Of a stretch of 64,000 bases of DNA, positions 28,765 to 49,643 are shown one piece after another (position 1 is the first letter of the stretch; every line of letters starts with the position of its first letter). The stretch spans positions 1,736,001 to 1,800,000 of the forward strand of contig NZ_JAJOZC010000001.1 in the NCBI RefSeq assembly GCF_023701695.1, in the 5' to 3' direction. The position numbers and the translations under genes were made by a program. Under the pieces are notes generated by a model that saw only the letters and a program-made list of their open reading frames with translations, did not search any database and was not told the DNA's origin. This DNA is from Streptomyces sp. RKAG290 (GTDB lineage: Bacteria; Actinomycetota; Actinomycetes; Streptomycetales; Streptomycetaceae).

Positions 28765-31700
28765 TCAGGCGAGGCCGAGTTCCTGGTCGATGAAGGCGAG
28801 GACGTCGTCGGCGGAGGCCTCGTCGAGCGAGTCCCGCACGGCGGCCACCCCCGTTTCGCCGCTCTGGAGGGTGGTCAGGGTGTCGAGGAGGGTCTGCAGC
28901 CGTGAGGTGATGCGGCTGCTGCGGATCTCCTCGATGTCCAGCGCCCCGATCAGTTCCTCGAACCGGTCGACCTCGGCGAGGACCGGCGTCGCGGTGTCGT
29001 CGCTGTCGGGGAAGAGCCGGGTGTGCAGGTGGTCCGCGAGCGCGGTGGGGTGGCGTAGTCGAAGACCAGCGTCGCGGGCAGCTTGGTGCCGGTGGCGGCG
29101 GTCAGGGCCTGGCGGAGTTCCACGGCGGCGACGGAGTCGAAGCCGAGGTCCTCGAAGGCGCGTTGCGGGTCGAGTTGGGAGGGCGCGTCGTAGCCGAGCA
29201 GGGTCGCGACGCGGGTGCGTACGAGGTCGAGCAGCGCCCGGCCGCGCTCGGCGGCGGAGAGGCCGGCGAGCCGTGCCATCAGACCGTCGGCGTCGGAGGT
29301 CGCGGAGTCCGGTTCGGCGGCGAGGATCTCGCGCACGTCGTCGAGTGCGTCGAGCAGTGGACGGGGGCGGGCGAGCGTGTACGTGGGGGCGAAGCGGGAC
29401 CAGTCGAACTCGGCGACGACGAGATGGCTCTCGTCGTGCTCCAGGGCCTGCTTCAGTGCGCCGATGGCGAGGTGGGGGTCCATGGCGGGTGCGCCGATGC
29501 GTTCCATCACGGCGCTGAGTTCGGCGTCGACCATGCCGCCCTGCCAGGAACTCCAGGCCACGGAGGTGGCGGTGAGTCCGCGGGCGCGGCGGCGGTGTGC
29601 GAGGGCGTCGAGGTGGGCGTTGGCGGCGGCGTAGGCGGCCTGTCCGGCGCTGCCCCAGACGGCGGCGCCGGAGGAGAAGAGGACGAAGGCGTCGAGGGGG
29701 CGGTCACCGAGGAGGTCGTCGAGGTGGTGGGCACCGGTGACCTTGGCGTGGCCGACGGCTGCGAACTCGTCCTCGGTCAGTTCGGTGAGCGGTGCCATGC
29801 GCTGCATGGCACCGGCGGCGTGCACGACGGTGGTCAGGGGCAGTTCCTCAGGTACGGCGTCGAGGACCCGGGCGAGTGCGGCGCGGTCGGTGACGTCGCA
29901 GGCGGCGAGGGTCACCCGGGTGCCGGCCGCCTCCAGTTCGCCGGCGAGTTCGCGGGCTCCGGCGGCCGCGTCGCCGTGCCGGCTGAGGAGGAGCAGGTGC
30001 GGGATGCCGTCGGCGGCGAGCATGCGGGCGACGTGTGCGCCGAGGCCGCCGGTGCCGCCGGTGATCAGCGCGGTGCCGTGCGAGGGGCGGGCCCGGAGCG
30101 GGGTGCGGTCGCCGAGGGGGGCGCGGACCAGGCGGCGGGCGAGGATGTGGTCGGCGCGCAGGGCCACCGCGTCCTCGCCGGTGGCGCCCGAGAGCACGTC
30201 GCAGAGTCGGTGCAGGTCGGCGGCGCCCGGTTCGGCGGGGAGGTCGACGGTGCCGCCCCAGGTGTCGGGGTGGTCGAGGGCGAGGCCGCCGCCGAGCCCC
30301 CAGAGCTGGCTCTGTGCCGGTGCGGTCAGCTCGGTGGAACGGGAGGTGGCGACGGCTGACTGCGTGACGCACCAGAGACGGGGGGCGTCCGGGGTGTCGG
30401 CGAGCGCCTGCACGAGAGTGACGGTGGCCGTGAGGCCCCTGGTGAGGTGGGGGTGAGCAGGTACGGGGCGCTCGTCGAGGGCGAGCAGCGAGACGACCCC
30501 GGCGGCGGGCTGTGCGGCGAGCCGGGCGGCGAGGTCGGCGCGGCTCTGTCCGGGGACGGCCTCGATGACGTACGGGGAGGCGCCGCGTTCGATGAGTGCG
30601 GCCAGGATCGCGGTGACCGTGGGGTGTCGGCCTGTCCTTCGGGGACGGCGACGAGCCAGGGGGCGTCGAGCGCGGTGGCGGCGGCGGCCGGCGTGGTGAC
30701 GGGCTGCCAGACGACGCGGTAGCGGAGGTTGTCGAGGGCGGCCCTCTCCTGGTGGAGCCGGCGCCAGCGTGCCATCGCGGGCAGGACCTCGCCCAGTGCG
30801 GTCTCGGTGACCGAGAGCCGGTCGGCGAGGGCGGCGACGTCCTGCCGGTCGACGGCCTCCCAGAAGGCGGCTCCGGCCGGGTCGGCGGCGCTGTCTGCGG
30901 TGTGCTGGGCCTCGGGGCGCTCCAGCCAGTGGCTGCGGCGCTGGAAGGGGTAGGTGGGGAGAGGGACGCGCTGGGCGCCCCGGCCCGCGAAGAGGCCGTT
31001 CCAGTCGACGGCACTGCCGTGCGCGTGGGCGTGGGCAACGGCGGTGACCAGGGTGCGTTCCTCGCCGCGGGCCCGGCGCATGACGGGGACGCACAGGGTC
31101 TCGTCGACGGGTGTCAGGCAGTCGGCCGCCATGGGGGTGAGCGCGGCGTCCGGGCCGATCTCGATGAGAACACGGACCCCTTCGGCGTGCAGGGTGCGTA
31201 CGCCGTCGCGGAAGCGGACCGCTTCGCGGACGTGGCGGACCCAGTAGTCGGCCGAGGTCAGTTCGTCGGGTCCGGCGAGCCGGCCCGTCAGGTGGGAGAC
31301 GACGGGCAGCCGGGGTGCGTGATACGTCAGCCGGGCGGCCACGTCCCGGAATTCGTCGAGCATGGGTTCCATGAGCGGCGAGTGGAAGGCGTGCGACACG
31401 TTCAGCCGCTTCGTCCGGCGCCCCAGCGCGGCGAAGTGCTCCGCGACCGCGAGCGTCTGCGCCTCCGCCCCCGACACCACCACGGCCGACGGGCCGTTCA
31501 CCGCGGCCAGCCCCACCTCACCGCCCAGCAGCGGGAGCACTTCCGCCTCCGACGCGGCCACCGCCACCATCGCCCCGCCCGAGGGCAGCGCCTGCATCAA
31601 CCGACCGCGTGCCACCACCAGTTCAGCCGCGTCCGCCAATGACAGCACGCCCACCACATGCGCGGCCGTGATCTCACCGATCGAGTGTCCCGCCACCACA

Positions 31701-33619
31701 TCGGCGCGCACACCCCACGACTCCACCAGCCGGAACAACGCCGTCTCCACCGCGAACAACCCCGCCTGAGCGAACATCGTCCCGTTCAGCAGACCGGCGT
31801 CCTCGCCCCAGACCACGTCACGGAGCGAACGCCCCAACCGGGCGTCCAGCTCGGCGACCACCGCGTCGAACGCCGCCGCGAACACCGGAAACGCCTCATA
31901 CAGCTCCCGGCCCATCCCGAGCCGCTGCGCACCCTGACCCGTGAACAGAAAGGCCGTCAGACCCTCCGCGGCAGGACCCGCCGACGTGACCACATCGGCA
32001 CTCTCCCGGCCCGCCACCAGGTCGGACAACGCGCGCAGCGCCGCCTCACGGTCCGCGGGGAGCACCACCGCGCGGTGGTCCAGCACGGCCCGCGTCGTCG
32101 CCAGCGAGTAGCCGACATCCGCCAGCGACTCGTCCGGGTGGGACTCCACATGGGCGAGGACGCGAGCCGCCTGCGCGGTGAGGGCGTCGGGGGTCTTGGC
32201 GGAGAGCGGCAGCGGGATCAGCGAGGACGTCACGGTGGGCGGGGCCTCCGGTTCGCCCTCCTCGGCCGCGGGCGCCTGCTCGATGATGACGTGGGCGTTG
32301 GTGCCGCTGAGCCCGAAGGCGGAGACGGCGGCGCGGCGGGGGCGTCCGCGGTCCGGCCAGGCGATGGCGTCGGTGAGCAGGGAGATGTTGCCGGTGGACC
32401 AGTCGACCTTCGGCGTCGGGCCGTCCACGTGGAGGGTGCGGGGCAGGATGCCGTGCCGCATGGCCTGCACCATCTTGATGATTCCGCCGACACCGGCGGC
32501 GGCCTGGGCGTGCCCGATGTTCGACTTGACCGAGCCGAGCCACAGCGGCTGGTCGGCGGGGCGGCCCTGGCCGTACGTGGCCAGCAGGGCCTGCGCCTCG
32601 ATCGGGTCGCCGAGTGTGGTGCCGGTGCCGTGCGCCTCCACCGCGTCGACCTGGTCGGCGGTGAGCTGGGCGGCTGCGAGGGCCTGGTGGATGAGGCGTT
32701 GCTGTGCGGGGCCGTTGGGCGCGGTGAGGCCGTTGCTGGCTCCGTCGGAGTTGACGGCGCTGCCCCGGACCACGGCGAGCACGCGGTGTCCGTTGCGCCG
32801 GGCTTCGCTGAGCCGTTCGACGACGAGCATGCCGACGCCTTCGCCCCAGCCGGTGCCGTCGGCGGCCGCCGCGAAGGACTTGCACCGGCCGTCGGGGGCA
32901 AGGCCGCGTTCCTGGCTGAAGCCGACGAAGGAGGTGGGTGTGGCCATCACGGTGACGCCGCCGACCAGGGCCAGGTCGCACTCGCCGGTGCGTAGCGACT
33001 TGACCGCCCAGTCGAGGGCGACGAGGGAGGACGAGCAGGCGGTGTCGACGGTGACGGCCGGCCCCTGGAGCCCGAGGGTGTAGGAGACCCGGCCGGAGGC
33101 GACGCTGGCCAGGCCGCCGGTGCCGCCGTCGGTGGCGTAGTCGTGGTAGACGACGCCGGCGAACACCCCGGTGAGGGAGCCCTTCAGGGAGAGCGGGTCC
33201 ACTCCGGCGTGCTCCAGCGCCTCCCATGACGTCTCCAGCAGCAGGCGCTGCTGGGGGTCGGTCTCCCGGGCGTCCTTGGGGCTCATCTTGAAGAAGTCGG
33301 CGTCGAACCGGTCGGCCTCGTGGAGGAAGCCGCCCTCGCGGGCGTACGTCCGTCCGGGCGTGGCGGGTTCGGGGTCGTACAGCCCGTCCACGTCCCAGCC
33401 CCGGTTGACCGGAAAGGCCGTGATGCCGTCGCGGCCCTCGGCCACGAGTTCCCACAGCTGGTCGGGCGAGGTCACGCCGCCCGGGTAGCGGCAGCTCATG
33501 CCGACGATCGCGATCGGCTCGTGCTCCTTGGCCTCGGCTTCCCGCAGACGGCGCTTCACCTGCCGCAGGTCGGCCGTGGCCCGCTGGAGGTAGTCGCGAA
33601 GCTTGTCCTGGGTTGCCAT
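28765..33619 (-). CDS. PKS-D: single KS-AT-KR-ACP module (two frame breaks)
   Basis: About 1,618 residues after repair of two deletions (G runs at 30621 and 29047). I chose the ATG at 33619 because GAGG lies six bases upstream; a TTG at 33634 is possible. Docking helix, KS (about 33,520-32,270; DTACSSS), AT (31,970-30,960; GHSIGE and HAFH, malonyl), then the KR structural half that follows the AT directly in DH-less modules ([18 protein letters not shown]), KR (30,090-29,510) and ACP (29,230-29,030; LGFDSVAA). No DH His motif is present. The KR has [11 protein letters not shown] and AAYAAAN but no LDD, so it is A-type. It should leave a beta-hydroxyl, unlike all other modules here. The repaired C-terminus is a docking tail ending DQELGLA. 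Confidence 0.87.
29047..29050 (-). other. Frame break in PKS-D after the ACP (G4 for G5)
   Basis: Adding one G (C on the coding strand) turns an unrelated arginine-rich tail into [18 protein letters not shown] and a C-terminal docking domain that stops at 28765, as in PKS-C. Confidence 0.75.
30621..30624 (-). other. Frame break in PKS-D KR region (G4 for G5)
   Basis: Adding one G restores [19 protein letters not shown] and joins the KS-AT frame to the KR-ACP frame. There is no second copy of this region in the window to compare with, so the repair rests on frame continuity. Confidence 0.7.
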
Positions 33620-33766
33620 CTGTACCTCAACCAATCTCGGTGCGGGTGTCAGCCGTGCCGGGCGGAGCCGGTGCTGTGAAGGCCGGTGTGCGCGAAGGGG
33701 CAGAACGTGCGTGGTGGGGCCGGTGGACCTGCCGGGCGGGGCTCCGGCGTGCTGGCGGTGGGGGCG

Positions 33767-44505
<10,739 letters not shown>

Positions 44506-45087
44506 CGAGCATGCCCTCCTGTGTCATGACGTTCAGCGGACCGCGGACCAGAGCAGACGGCGGAATGAAGAAAGAAGAGTGGGACGGCTCGAAAATTACG
44601 TGTCGGCGGACGTGTTGCCCACCCCTTAGTCGTGCCCGGGGTCCCCACAATCGGGCCCCTGCCCCGACCGGGCCACCCCAGAGCCGAGCTGGGTCCCCGG
44701 CCCTGGCGCGGTGGGTGGTGCGGGGCGGACCGGGGTGCGGCCAGGCCGTCCGACCTGCGCGGAAGGGTGCGTGCCTGATCGGTGCGCGCTGCGCCCACGG
44801 TTGATGGGCCTCTCGGTGCGGTGCCTTCATAGGGGCGGGTAGGGGTACTGGTTCGGGCCCGCCGGGGCTAGCGTCGGGGCCCGGTACCCCGTACTGCCGG
44901 GCACGTGGGCTGCCGGCTGTTTCCCGTCTCCGTTCCGGCCCGTCCATTTGTTTCCGCACTGCCACCCCTCGGGCGGGCAGCGCGGTCTTCCGTCGCTGTC
45001 CGCAGGCGGTTCGGTTTCTGCGGCACCGATGCGGTCCGGCGAGCCCGGAACACCCATCCACCCCTTCGCGCCTGAACCGGAGTCATC
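44506..45087. promoter_or_regulatory. Divergent intergenic region between PKS-C and the ACP operon
   Basis: These 582 bases separate PKS-C (minus) from the ACP-adenylation operon (plus), so both promoters must be here. Visible: AGGAGGG (44514-44520) as the PKS-C ribosome site, CGGAG before the ACP start, and a short AT-richer patch (about 44,561-44,600) that could hold the PKS-C -10 region. No confident -35/-10 pair and no gene were found. Confidence 0.5.
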
Positions 45088-45324
45088 ATGTGGGATGAAC
45101 AGTTCGACATTCTCCTTCGGAAGCAGTTGTCATTCCTTCCCCCGGACGAGCCGATCACCGGGGACATGAAGCTGCGCGATTTCGGTCTCGACTCACTCGG
45201 GATGATCGAGCTGCTCGCGGGCCTCGAATCCACGTATGACGTGCACTTCCGTGACGAGGCTCTCTCGCTGGAGATATTCGAGAGCCCGGAAATTCTCTGG
45301 AACTCGCTGCAACGTCTGCGCTGA
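45088..45324 (+). CDS. Discrete acyl carrier protein (VinL-like)
   Basis: A 78-residue free-standing ACP. The phosphopantetheine site is FGLDSLGMIELL with Ser at residue 36; the acidic recognition helix follows. It is not part of a PKS module and differs from them in sequence. CGGAG precedes the ATG. It starts a compact plus-strand operon: stop at 45324, next gene at 45334, then the adenylating enzyme. In macrolactam pathways with amino-acid starters a discrete ACP of this kind carries the starter while a second amino acid is added to its amine, and then hands the dipeptide-like unit to the PKS. That role is inferred from the neighbours. A type II fatty-acid ACP is less likely because of the setting. 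Confidence 0.85.
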   Translation: MWDEQFDILLRKQLSFLPPDEPITGDMKLRDFGLDSLGMIELLAGLESTYDVHFRDEALSLEIFESPEILWNSLQRLR

Positions 45325-45333
45325 GGGCCGGAC

Positions 45334-46386
45334 ATGCATAGCGTCCCGGCGCTGCGTCTGCATGAGGGCGACCGGGCCCGGCTGGAGGCGCTGACCCGCA
45401 TGTCGACCGCGCCGGCCGGGCTCGTACGGCGGGCGCGGATCGTACTGCTCGCCGCAGGGGGCGCCTCGAACACGGAGGTCGCCGCCCTGCTGCGGGTGTC
45501 CCGTCCGACCGTTCTCAAGTGGCGTTCACGGTATGAGGAGTCGGGCATCGCGGCCCTGGGTGACCTTCCCCGGCCGGGCCGCCCGGCGACGGTGGACGAG
45601 GTGGCGGTGCTCGTCGCCACGCTCTGCGAAGGCGGGATGCCGCCGTCCCGGTTGCGGGCGCCGTTCTGGTCGTCGCGGCTGCTCGCCGGTGAGCTGGGGA
45701 TCGCCCACTCCACGGTCTCGCGGGTGTGGCGCAGGTGGGGGGTGCAGCCGCATCGGCCCGAGTCCTTCCAGCTGCCCGCCGTGCCGCCCCTGCCGCCCGG
45801 CGCCCATCGCGGTGTCGTCGGTGTCTGTCGCGCGGCACCGTGGAACGCCGTGGTCCTGCGGGCGGACGGCCGGACCGGACAGCGGCCCGAGGAACGGCTC
45901 CGCCCCCTGCTCCTCGACCGCGCCGGGGCCGACAGGCCCTGCACGGCTGCCGCCTTCCTGAATCTCCTGGACGCGGTTGCTCAGGCCCATCCCTACCCAC
46001 GGCTGCACGTACTCCTGGAGGGGACGGGAGCGGCGCGGTCCCGCGACGTACGCGAGTGGCTCGCGAGGAATCCCCGGGTCACCCTGCACCACGCCCCGGC
46101 CGGCCGCTCCTGGGCCGAGCTCACCGAGGTCCTCCTGCGCATCGCGGGCCCGTCGCCGCGCACCGGTGCGGCCGGGCCCGAGCCGTCGTCCGAACCTTCG
46201 CGCGCCCTTGTCGGAGCCCGGTCGACGCGCCCCCTCACGGAGCTGCGCCGCGGCACCCCCTACGAGCCGTTCGGCGCCCTGGTGTCCGACGGGGGCCTCG
46301 CGGGCATCGCGCACCGCTCCACCTCATCCATCCATCGCCACCAGGGGAACACCTATGGACCAGACGTCGGCCCACGCGCTCTATGA
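45334..46386 (+). CDS. IS630-transposase-derived helix-turn-helix protein, catalytic core degraded
   Basis: Protein of 350 residues, ATG at 45334 with GAGGG six bases upstream. Residues about 1-130 are the N-terminal homeodomain-like half of IS630-type transposases: LVRRARIVLLAAGGASNTEV, VSRPTVLKWRSRYEESG and HSTVSRVWRRWGVQPHR. The second half follows the DDE-domain layout but without its chemistry: the first Asp motif (VDEK) is replaced by VGVCRAAP, the second (CDN or LDN) reads LLEGTG, and only a Glu in SWAELTEVLL remains. No terminal repeats are seen. It sits between the ACP and adenylating-enzyme genes, ten bases after one and overlapping the other by 32 bases, so it is co-transcribed. 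Best reading: a domesticated DNA-binding protein, perhaps a pathway regulator. It could also be a decaying passenger. Confidence 0.75.
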   Translation: MHSVPALRLHEGDRARLEALTRMSTAPAGLVRRARIVLLAAGGASNTEVAALLRVSRPTVLKWRSRYEESGIAALGDLPRPGRPATVDEVAVLVATLCEGGMPPSRLRAPFWSSRLLAGELGIAHSTVSRVWRRWGVQPHRPESFQLPAVPPLPPGAHRGVVGVCRAAPWNAVVLRADGRTGQRPEERLRPLLLDRAGADRPCTAAAFLNLLDAVAQAHPYPRLHVLLEGTGAARSRDVREWLARNPRVTLHHAPAGRSWAELTEVLLRIAGPSPRTGAAGPEPSSEPSRALVGARSTRPLTELRRGTPYEPFGALVSDGGLAGIAHRSTSSIHRHQGNTYGPDVGPRAL

Positions 46387-47902
46387 CCGTTTCCTGCGCG
46401 GACTCGCGCGGTCCCCGCAGGGGGTGGCGATCCGCGTCGGCGATGCCGCGCTGACGTACCAGGAGCTGTACGACCGGGCGCTGACCTGGGCGGGGTCCTT
46501 GCTGGCCGCGCTCCCGGAGCGTCCGTCCGCGGTGGGTGTGCTGGCGGGCAAGGGGCTCGACGCCTACACGGGCATCCTGGCCTGCCTGTTCACCGGGGTA
46601 CCGATGGTCCCGTTGCAGCCGTCCTTCCCGGTGCTCCGCACCCTCCAGATGCTGGAGGCGGCGGGGGTGGAGGCGCTGATCGTGGACGCCGAGGCGGCCG
46701 CGGTGCTGGAGAAGCTGCGCGCGGAGGGGCTCGGGCTGCCCGCCCTGCTGGACGGGGACGCGTACGGCACCGAAGGGGTGATCGCGCCCGATCCTGCGTC
46801 ACGCCTGAGGCACCCCCGCCCGGTCGCGCCCGACGACACCGCCTACGTGCTCTTCACCTCCGGTTCCACGGGCCGGCCGAAGGGCGTGCCGGTCACGCAC
46901 GCCAACGGCGCCCACTACTTCGGTCTCCTCGACGCGCGGTACGACTTCGGTCCGCACGACGTGTTCTCCCAGACCTTCGACCTGAACTTCGACTGCGCGA
47001 TGTTCGACCTGTTCTGCGCCTGGGGCGCCGGCGCACCGCTGGTGGCCGTTCCGGCGGGCGCCTACCGCGACCTCCCCGGCTTCGTCGCCGCACAGGGCAT
47101 CACCGTCTGGTTCTCCACCCCCAGTGTCATCAGCCTGATCCGGCGCACCGGTCAACTCGCGGAAGGCGTCTTGCCGTCGCTGCGCTGGAGCTTCTTCGCG
47201 GGCGAGGCGGTGACCTGCCAGGACGTGACGGACTGGCAGCGCGCGGCGACGGGGTCGGCCATCGAGAACCTCTACGGCCCCACCGAACTGACCATCACCA
47301 TCACCCGGCACCGCTGGTCGGAGACGTCGCCGCGGATCGCGGTCGCGGGTGTCGTCCCGATCGGGCCGGTACACGAGGGGCACGAGTGGATGCTCCTGGG
47401 CGACGACGGCGAACCGGACTCCGCGGAGGGCGAGTTGTGCGTCGCGGGACCGCAGCTGACCGCCGGCTATCTGGATCCGGCCGATGACGCGGGCCGGTTC
47501 CTCGACCGGGAAGGAGCGCGCTACTACCGGACGGGCGACCGGGTCCGGCTGGGCGACGGCGGGCAGCTGCTGTATCTCGGCCGGCTGGACCAGCAGGTCC
47601 AGGTGCGGGGTCTGCGGATCGAGCTGGCCGAGATCGACGAGGCGTTGCGCCGGTGCCCAGGGGTGGAGGACGGCGTCGCGGTGCCGGTGCCCTCCGAGCA
47701 GGGCCTCACCCTGGCCGCCTTCCACACCGGAGAGCGGGTGCCGCCCGTCGTCCTGGCGCGGGAGCTGAGCCGCACGCTTCCCCGGGCCGTCCTCCCCGGG
47801 CATTTCTTCCACATAGCGGAGTTCCCGCTCAACGCCAACCGGAAGATCGACCGCCGCGAGCTACTGCGCCGAGCCCAGGAACTGCTCGGCGGAACACCCT
47901 GA
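46355..47902 (+). CDS. Stand-alone amino-acid adenylating enzyme (VinM-like)
   Basis: Protein of 515 residues. I chose the ATG at 46355, which has GGGGA about seven bases upstream; the frame is open further left but that part overlaps the previous gene. Adenylation motifs in order: A3 LFTSGSTGRPKGVP, A4 QTFDLNFDCAMFD, A5 NLYGPTE, A7 YRTGDRV, A8 GRLDQQVQVRGLRIELAEID and A10 NANRKIDR with the catalytic Lys. No carrier or condensation domain is fused, so it must load a separate carrier, most simply the ACP at 45088. In vicenistatin biosynthesis VinM adenylates L-Ala and caps the amine of the ACP-bound starter; VinN adenylates the starter itself. Which of these roles applies cannot be settled from sequence alone. 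Confidence 0.85.
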   Translation: MDQTSAHALYDRFLRGLARSPQGVAIRVGDAALTYQELYDRALTWAGSLLAALPERPSAVGVLAGKGLDAYTGILACLFTGVPMVPLQPSFPVLRTLQMLEAAGVEALIVDAEAAAVLEKLRAEGLGLPALLDGDAYGTEGVIAPDPASRLRHPRPVAPDDTAYVLFTSGSTGRPKGVPVTHANGAHYFGLLDARYDFGPHDVFSQTFDLNFDCAMFDLFCAWGAGAPLVAVPAGAYRDLPGFVAAQGITVWFSTPSVISLIRRTGQLAEGVLPSLRWSFFAGEAVTCQDVTDWQRAATGSAIENLYGPTELTITITRHRWSETSPRIAVAGVVPIGPVHEGHEWMLLGDDGEPDSAEGELCVAGPQLTAGYLDPADDAGRFLDREGARYYRTGDRVRLGDGGQLLYLGRLDQQVQVRGLRIELAEIDEALRRCPGVEDGVAVPVPSEQGLTLAAFHTGERVPPVVLARELSRTLPRAVLPGHFFHIAEFPLNANRKIDRRELLRRAQELLGGTP

Positions 47903-47948
47903 AACCGAGGCGGGGCAAGGCTTCGGAGCCCTCGCCCGCCACCGATGA

Positions 47949-47987
47949 GTACGCGACACGCCAACGCGTACCTGATACGCTCTGCGT
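47949..47987 (+). promoter_or_regulatory. Overlapping inverted repeats before the MFS exporter gene; likely TetR operator
   Basis: GTACGCG (47949-47955) mirrors CGCGTAC (47965-47971); GCGTA (47966-47970) mirrors TACGC (47976-47980); ACGC (47977-47980) mirrors GCGT (47984-47987). The octamer TGATACGC (47973-47980) is the reverse complement of GCGTATCA in the repeat upstream of the nearby TetR gene. It lies 47-85 bases before the exporter start. Confidence 0.55.
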
Positions 47988-48033
47988 GTTACGTACTCAC
48001 CGTCATGACGCAGGAAGGCATGGGACGTTTGCC

Positions 48034-49626
48034 ATGACAGAGAACAAGCCCCAAGCGGGGCTCAAGGAATGGCTCGGCCTCGTAGTGATCGTCCTGGTCA
48101 CCCTGCTGATCGCCATTGACATCTCGGTACTCGGCTTCGCGATCACACCCATCAGCGAGTCACTGAAGCCGAGCGCCACCCAACTGCTGTGGATCATGGA
48201 CATCTACAGCTTCGTGCTGGCCGGCGCCCTGATCACCATGGGGTGGGTGGGTGACCGCTTCGGGCGGCGGAAGCTGCTGATCATCGGCGCCCTGGTCTTC
48301 GGCGTCGCCTCCGCGCTCGCCGCGACGGCGGACAGTCCCGAGATGCTCATCGGCTCGCGCGCCCTGCTGGGGCTCGGCGCCGCGACGCTGACGCCGACCT
48401 CGCTCGCCCTGATCCGCAACATGTTCCACGACTCCAAGCAGCGCAAGTCGGCCATCGCCGCCTGGAGCGGCACCCTCGCCACCGGCGCTGCCCTCGGCCC
48501 GGTCGTGGGCGGCCTGCTGCTGAACAACTTCTGGTGGGGCTCGGTCTTCATGATCAACACCCCGGTGATGGTGCTGGTGCTGATCCTGGCGCCGATCCTG
48601 CTGCCGGAGCGGCGCGACCCCTCGCGCGGCAAGCTGGACGTGCTCGGAGCGGTCCTGTCGATGGCGGGCATCATGCCGTTCATCTACGGCCTCAAGGAGC
48701 TGGCCGTCGACGGCTGGTCCCGCAACGCCGCGATCTGGGCCGCGGTCGGTCTCGTGCTGCTCATCGCCTTCGTGCAGCGTCAGCGCACGACGCCGCACCC
48801 GCTCATCGACATCTCACTGTTCCGCTACGGCGGCTTCACCGGGGCGATCCTGACCAACCTGATGGTGATGTTCTCGTTCATGGGCGTCAGCATCCTCACC
48901 AACCAGTTCCTCCAGATGGTGCTGGGCATGTCGCCCTTCCGGGCGGCCCTCTGGTCCATGGCGGTGATGCCGGCGATCGGGGTGGCGGTCGCCCTCGTCT
49001 CGACCCTGTCCCGCAAGGTCAAGCCCGTCTACCTGGTCGCCAGCGGCATGCTGGTGATGGCCATCGGCTTCGGCGTGCTCAGCCGCCTCACGGTGGACTC
49101 GAACGTCGCCGTCCTGCTGGTGGGCGTGGGACTGATGGCGGCCGGCATGACGGCCTCCAAGACGCTCACGGCGGAGATCGTCGTCACCTCGGCACCGAAG
49201 GAACATGCCGGTTCGTCCACAGCCACGTCGGAGACGTTCACCGAGTTCGGCAGCGCGTTCGGCTTCGCGGTCATCGGGAGCATCGGTTCCGCCATCTACC
49301 GGCATGACATGGACGCCGTGAACCCGGCCGGTCTCGGCGGCGAGGCGCTGGGCGCGGTCCGCAACACCATCGGCGGTGCCGCCACGGTCGCCGCCCAGCA
49401 GCCGGCCTCGATCGGCGCCGAACTGCTCTCCACCAGCCGCGAGGCCTTCACCCACGGTCTCCAGGTGGCCGCGCTCTCGGGTGCCGTCGCCATGGTCGTG
49501 ATGGCACTGATCGTCGCCGCGCTGCTGCGCAAGGTACCGATCGAGACGGGCGAGCCGATCGACCCGTACGACCTCGACGCACCGGCGACCGTCCCCGCTC
49601 CGGGACGCATGCAGCCCGCGGGCTGA
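48034..49626 (+). CDS. MFS multidrug-type exporter (DHA2/EmrB-QacA family)
   Basis: Protein of 530 residues with about 14 hydrophobic segments, the DHA2 layout. Signature motifs: LIAIDISVLGFAITPI in the first helix, motif A GWVGDRFGRRKLL, motif C GAALGPVVGGLLL. It would use proton entry to pump a small molecule out, most likely the macrolactam. I start it at the ATG at 48034 (MTENKPQ); AGGAAGG lies about 15 bases upstream, which is far, and a GTG further left is conceivable. It converges on a TetR gene, and matching inverted repeats lie upstream of both, so TetR control with the product as inducer is likely. Confidence 0.85.
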   Translation: MTENKPQAGLKEWLGLVVIVLVTLLIAIDISVLGFAITPISESLKPSATQLLWIMDIYSFVLAGALITMGWVGDRFGRRKLLIIGALVFGVASALAATADSPEMLIGSRALLGLGAATLTPTSLALIRNMFHDSKQRKSAIAAWSGTLATGAALGPVVGGLLLNNFWWGSVFMINTPVMVLVLILAPILLPERRDPSRGKLDVLGAVLSMAGIMPFIYGLKELAVDGWSRNAAIWAAVGLVLLIAFVQRQRTTPHPLIDISLFRYGGFTGAILTNLMVMFSFMGVSILTNQFLQMVLGMSPFRAALWSMAVMPAIGVAVALVSTLSRKVKPVYLVASGMLVMAIGFGVLSRLTVDSNVAVLLVGVGLMAAGMTASKTLTAEIVVTSAPKEHAGSSTATSETFTEFGSAFGFAVIGSIGSAIYRHDMDAVNPAGLGGEALGAVRNTIGGAATVAAQQPASIGAELLSTSREAFTHGLQVAALSGAVAMVVMALIVAALLRKVPIETGEPIDPYDLDAPATVPAPGRMQPAG

Positions 49627-49643
49627 GCGCCACGCACATGGGA

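Noticed and set aside
45977..46354. Upstream extension of the adenylating enzyme
   Set aside because: It is the shadow of the helix-turn-helix gene in another frame; the adenylation fold starts right after ATG 46355.
45334..46386. Active IS630 insertion sequence
   Set aside because: No inverted terminal repeats or target duplication seen, the DDE residues are mostly lost, and it is embedded with overlap in an operon.
47653..48033. Upstream extension of the exporter gene
   Set aside because: It runs through the end of the adenylating-enzyme gene in another frame and through the non-coding gap with the operator.
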